64,000 nucleotides of DNA from Psychroserpens mesophilus (lineage in GTDB: Bacteria > Bacteroidota > Bacteroidia > Flavobacteriales > Flavobacteriaceae), in contig NZ_JXJP01000001.1 of NCBI RefSeq assembly GCF_000826645.1, positions 248,001-312,000 on the forward strand. The letters run 5' to 3'. Position numbers and translations under genes: made by a program. The notes beneath the pieces were generated by a model, which was not told the origin of the DNA, ran no database searches, and saw only the letters and a program-made list of their open reading frames with translations. Positions 34,044 through 42,189 of this stretch are shown piece by piece; the stretch's first letter is position 1; each line of letters begins with the position of its first letter.

Positions 34044-34937
34044 ATGAGCAGACATCAAGGAGCAAGCGGGAAAGGGAAACCTTCAGGAAGAGGAACAAGT
34101 AAACCTACCAATAAAAAATCAGGTAGAGGACGTGATAATGCTAAAAGCAATAGTCTAGCCAGAGGAAATGCACCTATAAAAAAGAAGCCTTTTGCGGCTA
34201 AGCCTTCAAAACCCTCGAAACCATCCAATCCTGATGAAATACGTCTAAATAAATACATTTCAAATTCTGGAATTTGTTCAAGACGTGATGCTGATATGCA
34301 TATTTCAGTTGGAAGCGTAACTGTAAACGGTAAGGTCGTTACCGAAATGGGTTATAAGGTAAAATTAGATGACGAAGTAAGATTTGATGGCGCTCGAATC
34401 AATCCAGAAAAGAAAACCTACGTATTGTTGAATAAGCCTAAAGGTTTTGCAACCACGACAAGTGAAAGCAAAGGAAAAACAGTAATGGATTTGGTAGCGA
34501 ATGCAACAACTGCACGAATAAAACCAATAGGACGTCTAGGTCGAAACTCTACAGGCTTGTTGTTGTTTACAAACGATGATGACATTGTAAAAAAGTTCAC
34601 AAATTCTAAAAATGGTGTGGAGCGCTTATTCGAAATTGAACTCGATAAAAATTTAAAGTTTGAAGACTTAAAGAAAATTCAGGAAGGGATTAAAGTTGAA
34701 GGAAAATTGGTTCCAGTCGAAGAAATCAGTTATATCGAAGATGCTCCTAAATCTAAAATCGGACTTAAAATTAAGAATACAGGAAATACCATTCTTCATA
34801 CCATTTTTGATCATTTAAAGTATGATATAGTTCGTGTAGATTGTGTAGCGATTGCTCACCTTACCAAAAAAGATTTACCACGTGGTCACTGGAAACATCT
34901 TACAGAACAAGAGCTTAATACGTTGAAGATGTTGTAG
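34044..34937 (+). CDS. Pseudouridine-synthase-like protein (RluB/RsuA family) lacking the catalytic Asp
   Basis: After a basic, low-complexity tail (residues 1-~65, rich in Gly, Lys, Ser, Pro) comes an S4 RNA-binding domain (RLNKYISNSGICSRRDAD...VTVNGKVV) and a TruA/RsuA-type synthase domain. In active members the motif is GRLD; here it is PIGRLGRNSTGLL with G166 in place of the invariant Asp nucleophile. The usual RNRQVRRMFE block is also changed to GNTILHTIFDHL. The rest of the fold (LPRGHWKHLTEQE) is kept and the reading frame is intact, so the protein is maintained but probably inactive as a synthase. It may act as an RNA-binding or ribosome-assembly factor. It is likely to bind rRNA; that is inference. 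Confidence 0.88.
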   Translation: MSRHQGASGKGKPSGRGTSKPTNKKSGRGRDNAKSNSLARGNAPIKKKPFAAKPSKPSKPSNPDEIRLNKYISNSGICSRRDADMHISVGSVTVNGKVVTEMGYKVKLDDEVRFDGARINPEKKTYVLLNKPKGFATTTSESKGKTVMDLVANATTARIKPIGRLGRNSTGLLLFTNDDDIVKKFTNSKNGVERLFEIELDKNLKFEDLKKIQEGIKVEGKLVPVEEISYIEDAPKSKIGLKIKNTGNTILHTIFDHLKYDIVRVDCVAIAHLTKKDLPRGHWKHLTEQELNTLKML

Positions 34938-34941
34938 AATT

Positions 34942-35955
34942 TTAATTCTCAACCTTAAACGTATAGCTAACAATCAAATCGTCTCCGATGACAAAATGCG
35001 TATCAAAATAACCTGTTTGATCAAACTTATATTCTAATGTTAAAGACAAATTATCCATAACAATAGAAGAAGGTTTGACAGTTGTGGTATTAAAGCCATT
35101 ATCGCTTATAAATGAAATCTCATTTTTATCAATGGGCTCTAACAATTCATATTTAAAAACTATAGTTTCATTTTTCTTAATCGTATTGTTCAGTTTTGTT
35201 GGTGTATGATGAGCAGTTAAATGCTTATACGCTTTGCCATACATAATTGGATTTTCTAAAAAAGATTGAAACGAAGGGATCTCTGTATCTAAAAGCATCC
35301 ATTTAGATTCTATAGGATAATGCGTCATTGCGAAAAATTCCGGATTCGTAAGAAAGAGTCCGTTGTTGTAATTAAACTTAAATCCGTAATTAAACGGATG
35401 CACAATTCCGCTGGCCCAAGTGGGATCACTTAAATACCATTTGCCATTAAGATTAACAGCGTTCCATGAGTGATTAGGTGCATTAAAATTATCAATTGTA
35501 GTTGTGCTGGTTCTTCCAAAACCATTTACCATTTTACAATTAATATTGGATAATCTTGAGAGTTCACTTACCAGATAAGCATAACCAGAACAAATGGTTT
35601 TTTTCCGTTTTCTAAGTTTGCTGAATAACTTCTTTTTGAAATCCTCATTCCAGGCATCTAACTTAAGACTGTCGTTTTCAAACTTTTCTCTTTTCTTTTT
35701 GTTTTTTAAATACAACCTATAATCATTCGCGACATTAGCACACACCCACATATAGATGGCTCTAAATTTTTCAACTTCTGTATCTAGGTTTATGGTTAAA
35801 TTACGTGCTAACTCAGGTAAGTTTTTAAGGTTTGCCTTTTTGTGAGCCAATGCAATACTGTCTGCTTTTTTGAAATCAATATGTTCAAAATCTGAAAGTT
35901 GTGCATGAACCTGAATGGTCATTAAAATGCCTATAAAAAGTCCGAATGTTTTCAT
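34942..35955 (-). CDS. Secreted transglutaminase-like domain protein
   Basis: A Sec signal peptide (ends VHAQ) precedes a transglutaminase/cysteine-protease-fold domain of the type seen in Bacteroidota surface and periplasmic proteins: AIYMWVCANVANDY, KTICSGYAYL with C122, NHSWNAVNLNGKWYL with the catalytic His, and SDPTWASG with the Asp. The C-terminal ~110 residues form a beta-sandwich. It may cleave or crosslink peptides or cell-wall stems; the real substrate is unknown. It is 5 bp from the convergent RluB-like gene and downstream of a carboxypeptidase-regulatory-domain gene on the same strand (20-bp gap). Confidence 0.88.
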   Translation of the reverse strand: MKTFGLFIGILMTIQVHAQLSDFEHIDFKKADSIALAHKKANLKNLPELARNLTINLDTEVEKFRAIYMWVCANVANDYRLYLKNKKKREKFENDSLKLDAWNEDFKKKLFSKLRKRKKTICSGYAYLVSELSRLSNINCKMVNGFGRTSTTTIDNFNAPNHSWNAVNLNGKWYLSDPTWASGIVHPFNYGFKFNYNNGLFLTNPEFFAMTHYPIESKWMLLDTEIPSFQSFLENPIMYGKAYKHLTAHHTPTKLNNTIKKNETIVFKYELLEPIDKNEISFISDNGFNTTTVKPSSIVMDNLSLTLEYKFDQTGYFDTHFVIGDDLIVSYTFKVEN

Positions 35956-35975
35956 AGAAACTAGACTTTAAGGAT

Positions 35976-36407
35976 TTAAAATGAACGTTTCGACTTGTAG
36001 GGTTTATCAACTGCAACAGCTCCAACAATGTCTATGGCTTCAGAAACCATTTTAAGATTTAAAAATCTGGTATCCTCTTTAATTTTAATTCTTCGAGTTT
36101 CATAACCTAAGTAACTAAAGACCAAAACATCACCAGGTTGTAATGCTTTAGGAAAAATAAAAGTGCCATCTGTGTCAGTAATAGCACCAACGTTACTTCC
36201 TTCGAGTGCAATATTTACACCAGTTAATGGTCCGATTTCGTCACTAACCATGCCTTTTACATTGATTTCAGCTTTTGTTGTAGTTTGAGCATACGTCGAA
36301 TTGAATGCTACAGAAGCAATCATTAAGAGTCCAATCAGTAAATATTGAACCATTCTATTCGATATTAAATCTGCTTTGTGCTGTAGTGGTAATACTTGTG
36401 TTTTCAT
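35976..36407 (-). CDS. Secreted carboxypeptidase-regulatory-like domain protein (CarboxypepD_reg-like)
   Basis: This 143-residue protein has a long signal region (hydrophobic YLLIGLLMIASVAF, cleavage near STYAQ) and a single beta-sandwich domain: VKGMVSDEIGPLTGVNIALEG, AITDTDGTFIFPKALQPGD and LVFSYLGYETRRI. This is the N-terminal domain of TonB-dependent receptors, here on its own with no barrel attached, and ends in a basic tail KPYKSKRSF. It may be a surface-binding accessory or a remnant of a receptor; the intact frame and promoter favour a real gene. It is transcribed from a good TAGATTTG promoter with the transglutaminase-like gene. Confidence 0.82.
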   Translation of the reverse strand: MKTQVLPLQHKADLISNRMVQYLLIGLLMIASVAFNSTYAQTTTKAEINVKGMVSDEIGPLTGVNIALEGSNVGAITDTDGTFIFPKALQPGDVLVFSYLGYETRRIKIKEDTRFLNLKMVSEAIDIVGAVAVDKPYKSKRSF

Positions 36408-36429
36408 AATATAATAATTTTGTTTCTAT

Positions 36430-36460
36430 CAAATCTAGGTAATGTATGGTTTGATATCAA
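36430..36460 (-). promoter_or_regulatory. Promoter for the minus-strand carboxypeptidase-regulatory/transglutaminase pair
   Basis: On the minus strand TTG (36458-36460) and TAGATTTG (36430-36437) are 20 bases apart, matching the Bacteroidota -33/-7 pattern. The box is 22 bases from the start codon at 36407. Confidence 0.6.
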
Positions 36461-36602
36461 CATACGTCTAGTCATCTAATTGTTCCACTTAGTGAAACCC
36501 ACTTTTCAATGAGTCTAAGATACACTGAAATTGTAAAAAAATAAGATTTTTAACTTTTTTTCAAAAAAAACATAAAAACGTATGGTGTATTAAAAAATAA
36601 AT

Positions 36603-36610
36603 TACTTTTG
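36603..36610 (+). promoter_or_regulatory. Possible -7 box (TACTTTTG) giving a long speA leader
   Basis: TACTTTTG fits TAnnTTTG, about 310 bases before the speA ATG. No -33 TTG is visible. If used, the leader would include the hairpin at 36746-36764. Confidence 0.35.
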
Positions 36611-36919
36611 CTATGCATTTAGCTGAACAAATTGAAACGTGTTTTTATGTTCGGGCTTTTGAAAATTAGGAAGTCATATTCAAAAGCAGCTTATAGATTA
36701 AGTCACCGAATTTTAGAGCTAACTTCCGCTTACTACATTTTAATGAGCCAACATTTGTTTGGCTTTATTCCTACGACTCATCCTCAGATTCAAGTTTGAT
36801 AAGATTTATCAGTTAAAGATTTTGTTACCTTAACAATTATCTCATTTTTTTTTATTAAGTTATCTCAGATTTAACACCAAACAGATCTAGATAATATACT
36901 TTTAATTTTAAAACTCATA

Positions 36920-38320
36920 ATGAACACTAAATATATAGATTTAATTAATCAAACTTTTGATTTTCCACAACCTGAATTCAAATTAGAAAATAGAACTCTA
37001 GAATTTCATGACATCAATCTTATGGAATTGGTTGAAGAGTATGGAGTCCCATTAAAATTCACCTATTTGCCTCAAATTTCCAATAATATCAATCGTGCAA
37101 AACAATGGTTTGCTGATGCGATTGAAAATAACAACTATAAAGGCAAATACAACTATTGCTATTGCACAAAAAGTTCGCATTTTAAACACGTATTAGATGA
37201 GGCATTGAAAAATGATATTCACATCGAAACCTCTTCAGCATTTGATATTGATATTGTTGAACGCTTAAAAGCCGAAGGAAAAATTACAGATAAAACCTTT
37301 GTAATTAGCAACGGATTTAAACGTGCTCAATATGTGACCAACATTGCTCGACTGATTAATAATGGTCATAAAAATGCCATCCCAATTATTGATAACTATG
37401 AAGAAATTGAATTGTTATCTGCTGAAATTAAAGGTAAATATAAAGTTGGAATTAGAATCGCTTCTGAAGAAGAACCGAAATTTGAATTTTACACGTCCAG
37501 ATTAGGTATTGGATATAAAAACATCGTTCCGTTTTATAAGAATCAAATTCAAAACAATAAAAAGGTTGAGCTGAAAATGCTTCATTTTTTTATCAATACA
37601 GGAATTCGTGATAATGCTTATTACTGGAATGAATTATCAAAGTGTTTAAAGGTGTATACAAGCTTAAAGAAGGTTTGTCCTTCACTGGATAGCTTGAATA
37701 TTGGAGGTGGTTTTCCAATTAAAAACTCATTGGCTTTCGATTTCGATTATGCCTACATGGTTGACGAAATCGTAAATCAAATTAAGTTGGTTTGTGAAGA
37801 AGAAGATGTTGAAGTACCAAACATATTTACTGAATTTGGAAGTTTCACAGTTGGAGAAAGTGGTGGAGCCATCTATGAAGTATTATATCAAAAACAGCAA
37901 AATGATCGTGAAAAGTGGAACATGATTAATTCCTCTTTCATTACGACTTTACCAGATACCTGGGCAATTAATAAACGTTTTATTATGTTGCCAATTAACC
38001 GCTGGAACGACAGCTATGAGCGTGTGCTTTTAGGTGGATTAACCTGTGATAGCGACGATTATTACAACAGTGAACAACACATGAACGCTATTTATCTTCC
38101 GAAATACAATAAAGACAAACCCTTATATATTGGTTTCTTTAATACTGGAGCTTATCAGGAAACTATTGGTGGATTTGGAGGTTTACAACATTGCTTAATT
38201 CCATCACCAAAACATATTTTAATAAACAAGGATGATCATGGAAACATCACCACAAAATTATTTAGTGAACAACAAAAAAGTGAAGACTTACTTAAAATTT
38301 TAGGTTATAATGGACAATAA
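36920..38320 (+). CDS. speA: Biosynthetic arginine decarboxylase (alanine-racemase fold)
   Basis: This PLP enzyme converts arginine to agmatine, the first step of putrescine synthesis through agmatine. The 466 residues are shorter than E. coli SpeA (about 650), as usual for the Bacteroidota form. K84 in YCYCTKSSHF is the expected PLP lysine; later FYTSRLGIGYKNI, NIGGGFPIK and the C-terminal YIGFFNTGAYQETIGGFGG complete the barrel and active site. It overlaps the agmatinase gene by 11 bp, and the order decarboxylase-agmatinase fixes the pathway. Cytoplasmic. Confidence 0.92.
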   Translation: MNTKYIDLINQTFDFPQPEFKLENRTLEFHDINLMELVEEYGVPLKFTYLPQISNNINRAKQWFADAIENNNYKGKYNYCYCTKSSHFKHVLDEALKNDIHIETSSAFDIDIVERLKAEGKITDKTFVISNGFKRAQYVTNIARLINNGHKNAIPIIDNYEEIELLSAEIKGKYKVGIRIASEEEPKFEFYTSRLGIGYKNIVPFYKNQIQNNKKVELKMLHFFINTGIRDNAYYWNELSKCLKVYTSLKKVCPSLDSLNIGGGFPIKNSLAFDFDYAYMVDEIVNQIKLVCEEEDVEVPNIFTEFGSFTVGESGGAIYEVLYQKQQNDREKWNMINSSFITTLPDTWAINKRFIMLPINRWNDSYERVLLGGLTCDSDDYYNSEQHMNAIYLPKYNKDKPLYIGFFNTGAYQETIGGFGGLQHCLIPSPKHILINKDDHGNITTKLFSEQQKSEDLLKILGYNGQ

Positions 38321-39251
38321 AACTTACGCAGGAATAGAAGACCAATATTCTAAATTAGACAGTTCTAAAATTGTATTAATTCCAGTGCCATATGATGGTA
38401 CAAGTACTTGGCAAAAAGGAGCAGATAAAGGACCTGAAGCGTTTTTAAATGCTTCAGAAAATATGGAGCTTTACGACATTGAAACGCAAACAGAAGTTTA
38501 TAAACAAGGTGTGTTTTTAGCTGAACCTGTTACAGAAAATACATCTCCTGAGCAAATGGTTGATGCGGTTCATCAAGTCGTAAAAACCTATATTAAGAAA
38601 AACAAATTTGTAACGACTTTTGGTGGTGAACATTCTATTTCTATTGGAACTATTAGAGCCTTTAATGAGTGTTTTGATAACTTAACCGTATTGCAATTAG
38701 ATGCTCATGCCGATTTGCGTAAATCTTATCATGGTAGTAAATGTAATCATGCGTGTGCTTTGTATGAAGCAAGTCAATCTACAAATCTAATTCAAGTGGG
38801 TATTCGTAGTATGGATATTATCGAAACTACTGTCATGGATGAAGAAAAAACGTATTTTGCTCATGAAATGGCAGAGGACGATAACTGGGTAGATTCTGCA
38901 ATCGATCAAATGACAGATAATGTATATATTACTATTGATTTAGATGCTTTTGATCCTTCAATTATGCCATCTACAGGAACACCTGAACCAGGAGGTTTAT
39001 TATGGTATGAAACACTCGACTTTTTACGTCAGGTGTTTGAAGAAAAAAATGTTGTCGGATTTGATATTGTTGAATTATGCCCAAATCCTAAAGAAAAATC
39101 ATCAGATTTTCTGGCGGCAAAACTGTATTACAAAATGCTAACTTATAAATTTTTAAATGAAGATATCGAAGAAGATTACGATAGTAACTTTAATGATACA
39201 TCTTCAGGAGTAAACAAATTTTCAAAATATAACGACGACGATGACAACTAA
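38310..39251 (+). CDS. speB: Agmatinase
   Basis: This ureohydrolase cleaves agmatine to putrescine and urea. It has the dinuclear Mn site spread over GGEHSIS, DAHADLR and DLDAFDPS, and the conserved TGTPEPGG loop, within 313 residues. The C-terminal ~25 residues are acidic and extend beyond the fold. It overlaps speA by 11 bp and the next gene by 11 bp, a strong sign of a coupled operon. Assignment to agmatinase rather than arginase rests on context with arginine decarboxylase. Confidence 0.92.
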   Translation: MDNKTYAGIEDQYSKLDSSKIVLIPVPYDGTSTWQKGADKGPEAFLNASENMELYDIETQTEVYKQGVFLAEPVTENTSPEQMVDAVHQVVKTYIKKNKFVTTFGGEHSISIGTIRAFNECFDNLTVLQLDAHADLRKSYHGSKCNHACALYEASQSTNLIQVGIRSMDIIETTVMDEEKTYFAHEMAEDDNWVDSAIDQMTDNVYITIDLDAFDPSIMPSTGTPEPGGLLWYETLDFLRQVFEEKNVVGFDIVELCPNPKEKSSDFLAAKLYYKMLTYKFLNEDIEEDYDSNFNDTSSGVNKFSKYNDDDDN

Positions 39252-40215
39252 AGGAAGTATATCACAATTTATTGAAAAATATTACCTACACTTTAATGCA
39301 GCAGCTTTGGTTGATGCAGCAAAGGGTTATGAAGATCAGTTGAATTCTGGTGCAAAAATGTTAGTGTCCTTAGCTGGAGCTATGAGTACAGCAGAATTGG
39401 GTAAGATTTTTGCTGAGATGATTCGTCAAGACAAAGTACAAATAGTCTCATGCACTGGAGCGAATCTTGAAGAGGATATCATGAATTTAGTGGCACATTC
39501 TCACTATAAACGTGTACCTAATTACAGAGATTTAACGCCTCAGGATGAATGGGAACTATTAGAAAAAGGCTTAAACAGAGTTACAGATACCTGTATTCCT
39601 GAAGAAGAAGCCTTCCGAAGAATTCAAGAGCATATTGTTAAAATATGGAAAGATGCTGAAGCTAAAGGCGAGCGTTATCTGCCTCATGAATATATGTATA
39701 AGTTATTACTTTCAGGAGTTTTAGAAGAGCATTATGAAATTGATTTAAAAGATTCATGGATGTATGCAGCTGCTGAAAAAAACCTGCCAATTGTTTGTCC
39801 TGGTTGGGAAGATAGCACCATGGGAAATATTTTTGCCAGCTACGTACTTAAAGGCGAATTGAAAGCAAGTACTATGAAATCTGGTATTGAATACATGACA
39901 TTCTTAGCCGATTGGTACACTGATAATTCTGAAAAAGGTATTGGTTTCTTCCAGATTGGAGGAGGAATTGCAGGTGATTTTCCTATTTGTGTGGTGCCAA
40001 TGTTATATCAGGATATGGAACGAACTGATACACCTTTCTGGAGTTATTTCTGCCAGATAAGTGATTCTACAACAAGTTACGGCTCTTATTCTGGAGCTGT
40101 TCCCAACGAAAAGATCACTTGGGGAAAATTAGATATCAATACTCCAAAATATATTATAGAAAGTGATGCGACCATCGTAGCACCTTTAATCTTTGCTTAT
40201 CTCCTGGATATGTAA
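39241..40215 (+). CDS. Deoxyhypusine-synthase-like protein (polyamine aminobutyl transferase)
   Basis: The 324-residue protein belongs to the DHS family: SLAGAMSTAELG, VSCTGANLEEDI, FFQIGGGIAGDFP and ITWGKL with K296 at the position of the catalytic lysine (SWGKI in human DHS). Bacteria lack eIF5A, so such proteins do not make deoxyhypusine; bacterial relatives have been associated with homospermidine synthesis by aminobutyl transfer from spermidine or putrescine. The gene overlaps speB by 11 bp and the next gene by one base (TAATG). Its place after agmatinase supports use of putrescine. The exact product is not shown by sequence. Confidence 0.9.
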   Translation: MTTKGSISQFIEKYYLHFNAAALVDAAKGYEDQLNSGAKMLVSLAGAMSTAELGKIFAEMIRQDKVQIVSCTGANLEEDIMNLVAHSHYKRVPNYRDLTPQDEWELLEKGLNRVTDTCIPEEEAFRRIQEHIVKIWKDAEAKGERYLPHEYMYKLLLSGVLEEHYEIDLKDSWMYAAAEKNLPIVCPGWEDSTMGNIFASYVLKGELKASTMKSGIEYMTFLADWYTDNSEKGIGFFQIGGGIAGDFPICVVPMLYQDMERTDTPFWSYFCQISDSTTSYGSYSGAVPNEKITWGKLDINTPKYIIESDATIVAPLIFAYLLDM

Positions 40216-41744
40216 TGGAAGAACATAAGATTGAAAATATTGAACTGAAATATTTAACGGTTGATGATTACGAAGAGTTAAAATCAGCAACTCTTGAATC
40301 CTATGGCGGTGTTTTAGATTCCTACTGGAAAAAACATCATATAGAACAGTTAACGTCTATTTTTCCTGAAGGTCAGGTTGTTATCAAGATTGATGGCAAT
40401 ATTGCAGGATGCGCTTTGTCTCTGATTGTTGATTACGATAGTATTGATGACAATCACACCTATGCAGATATAATTAAAGGTGATTCGTTTAAAATGCATG
40501 ATCCTAAAGGAGATGTGCTTTACGGAATAGATGTTTTTATTAAGCCAGAATACAGAGGCTTGCGTTTAGGAAGACGTTTGTATGATTACCGAAAAGAAAT
40601 CTGTGAGAACTTAAATCTGAAAGGAATTGTGTTTGGAGGAAGAATGCCAAACTACCACAAGCATAAACAATTTACACCTAAAGAATATATTGAAAAAGTA
40701 AAGCGTAAGGAGATTCATGATCCTGTTTTAAATTTTCAAATTTCTAACGATTTTCATCCTGTACGAGTTTTAAAAGGTTACCTGGAAGGTGACACCGCTT
40801 CAAATGAATATGCCGTTTTAATGGAATGGGATAACATTTATTACACGAAGAAAAGCCGAAAAGCAAGTACAGTGAAAACAATTGTGAGGTTAGGTTTGAT
40901 CCAATGGCAAATGCGTACGTATAATAGCTTGGATGAATTAATGCAACAGGTTGAATATTTTGTAGATAGTGTGGCTGCTTATCGCTCAGATTTTGCATTG
41001 TTCCCAGAGTTTTTCAATGCACCATTAATGGCGAAATACAATCATATGCATGAGCCAGATGCCATTAGAGAATTAGCAAAGTATACCAAGGTTATTGTTG
41101 AAAAAATGCAGCAATTGTCTATCTCGTATAACATCAATATTATTACTGGTAGTATGCCAGAACTTATTGGTGATAAATTGTATAATGTTGGCTATTTGTG
41201 TCGCAGAGATGGAAGCTCAGAACGTTATGAAAAAATCCATGTCACTCCAGACGAAGCTAAAGTTTGGGGAATGCAACCTGGATACAAATTGAATACGTTC
41301 GAAACTGATGCTGGAAAAATAGGAATCTTAATCTGTTATGATTCTGAATTTCCTGAGTTATCCCGACTATTATCAGATGAAGGTATGGACATCCTATTTG
41401 TGCCGTTTTTAACCGATACTCAAAACGGATATTCACGAGTAAGACTGTGTGCTCAAGCCAGAGCTATTGAAAATGAATGTTACGTTGCCATCGCGGGAAG
41501 TGTAGGAAATTTGCCTAATGTAAACAACATGGATATCCAATATGCTCAATCGGCTGTATTTACACCTTGTGACTTTTCGTTTCCTAGTAATGGTATAAAA
41601 GCAGAAGCAACGACTAATACAGAAATGATATTAGTGGCAGATGTAGATTTAAGCCTTTTAAGAGAATTACACTCATTTGGTGCTGTAAAAAATCTCAAGG
41701 ATAGAAGAAAAGATTTTTATAATGTGATTCGTGTACTAGAATAA
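40215..41744 (+). CDS. GNAT acetyltransferase fused to carbon-nitrogen hydrolase (nitrilase family)
   Basis: Residues ~1-200 are a GNAT N-acetyltransferase domain (GIDVFIKPEYRGLRLGRRLYDY holds the acetyl-CoA loop RGLRLGRR). Residues ~225-509 are a complete nitrilase-superfamily amidase with triad E265 (FPEFF), K340 (EKIHVTP) and C374 (ILICYDSEFPE). The fusion occurs in several Bacteroidota and Proteobacteria and has no settled reaction. Its position as the last gene of an arginine decarboxylase-agmatinase-DHS-like operon, with a 1-bp overlap, suggests it acts on a polyamine: acetylation by one half and amide hydrolysis by the other. Both active sites look intact. Cytoplasmic. Confidence 0.92.
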   Translation: MEEHKIENIELKYLTVDDYEELKSATLESYGGVLDSYWKKHHIEQLTSIFPEGQVVIKIDGNIAGCALSLIVDYDSIDDNHTYADIIKGDSFKMHDPKGDVLYGIDVFIKPEYRGLRLGRRLYDYRKEICENLNLKGIVFGGRMPNYHKHKQFTPKEYIEKVKRKEIHDPVLNFQISNDFHPVRVLKGYLEGDTASNEYAVLMEWDNIYYTKKSRKASTVKTIVRLGLIQWQMRTYNSLDELMQQVEYFVDSVAAYRSDFALFPEFFNAPLMAKYNHMHEPDAIRELAKYTKVIVEKMQQLSISYNINIITGSMPELIGDKLYNVGYLCRRDGSSERYEKIHVTPDEAKVWGMQPGYKLNTFETDAGKIGILICYDSEFPELSRLLSDEGMDILFVPFLTDTQNGYSRVRLCAQARAIENECYVAIAGSVGNLPNVNNMDIQYAQSAVFTPCDFSFPSNGIKAEATTNTEMILVADVDLSLLRELHSFGAVKNLKDRRKDFYNVIRVLE

Positions 41745-41789
41745 ATAGTATATTTAGGATGAATTTAAGCTCCATAAGATTATTAAAAA

Positions 41790-42116
41790 ATGAAACAAAA
41801 AGACGCAAACCTTAAACGAGTAATTGTTGATTTTAAAAAATTAACTCCAGAAATCCTGGCATTATTAGTAGAAAAATATCCTGATGGATATGATGATGAT
41901 AACATTATTACGTTCAGAAATGCTAATAACGAAATTGTTGAAGCCGTTGAAGTAACTACAGAAGACACAAAATACTTAGTCAAAGTTAGTACCAAGCTAG
42001 AAGTTACTATGGAAAATTACGATGAAGACGATTACGAAGACTTTGATAATGACGATCCTGAAGCGGTTCAAGATCCTGAATTATCTTCAGAAGATGAGGA
42101 TGACGATTTAGATTAA
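41790..42116 (+). CDS. Small conserved acidic protein, function unknown
   Basis: This 108-residue cytoplasmic protein has a short folded N-terminal part (RVIVDFKKLTPEILALLVEKYPDGYDDDNIITFRN split around a possible beta-alpha-beta pattern) and a strongly acidic tail of about 35 residues rich in Asp and Glu (EDDYEDFDNDD ... EDEDDDLD). Such tails occur in nucleic-acid mimics and in chaperone-like or RNA polymerase-binding proteins, but no homology is claimed. It sits 45 bp downstream of the polyamine operon. Intact and codon use like its neighbours, so I treat it as real. Confidence 0.75.
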   Translation: MKQKDANLKRVIVDFKKLTPEILALLVEKYPDGYDDDNIITFRNANNEIVEAVEVTTEDTKYLVKVSTKLEVTMENYDEDDYEDFDNDDPEAVQDPELSSEDEDDDLD

Positions 42117-42136
42117 TTTTTGAAATTTGCAACATT

Positions 42137-42144
42137 TAATTTTG
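42137..42144 (+). promoter_or_regulatory. -7 promoter box (TAATTTTG) for the VOC-family gene
   Basis: TAATTTTG fits TAnnTTTG, 45 bases before the ATG at 42190. TTTG at 42119-42122 could be a -33 element but its spacing (14) is short. Confidence 0.45.
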
Positions 42145-42189
42145 TAAATTACTTTATAGAAATCGACGACTTGTCTTAATCTGATAATT

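Larger units (their letters stand above)
36408..36919. other. 512-bp gap upstream of the polyamine operon
   Basis: Besides the minus-strand promoter at 36430-36460, the gap holds a plus-strand TACTTTTG -7 box (36603-36610) far ahead of the arginine decarboxylase start, which would give a leader of about 300 bases. A 6-bp stem hairpin (AGCCAA/TTGGCT, 36746-36764) followed by a short T-rich stretch lies inside it. A 51-codon frame (36647-36799) has no recognisable product. No other gene is seen. Confidence 0.5.

Noticed and set aside
34044-34937. Treating the RluB-like gene as a pseudogene
   Set aside because: The frame is intact, with a promoter box and preserved fold motifs; only the active site is lost, so it is more likely a maintained non-catalytic protein.
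36746-36764. Hairpin AGCCAA/TTGGCT as an intrinsic terminator
   Set aside because: The stem is 6 bp and the T run is broken (TTATTCC), too weak to be called; noted only as a leader element.
36647-36799. 51-codon frame in the 512-bp gap upstream of speA
   Set aside because: No signal peptide, domain or ribosome-binding site; composition is that of AT-rich leader DNA. Kept only as part of the leader description.
39241-40215. Calling the DHS-like enzyme a true deoxyhypusine synthase
   Set aside because: Bacteria lack eIF5A; operon context points to free polyamines instead.
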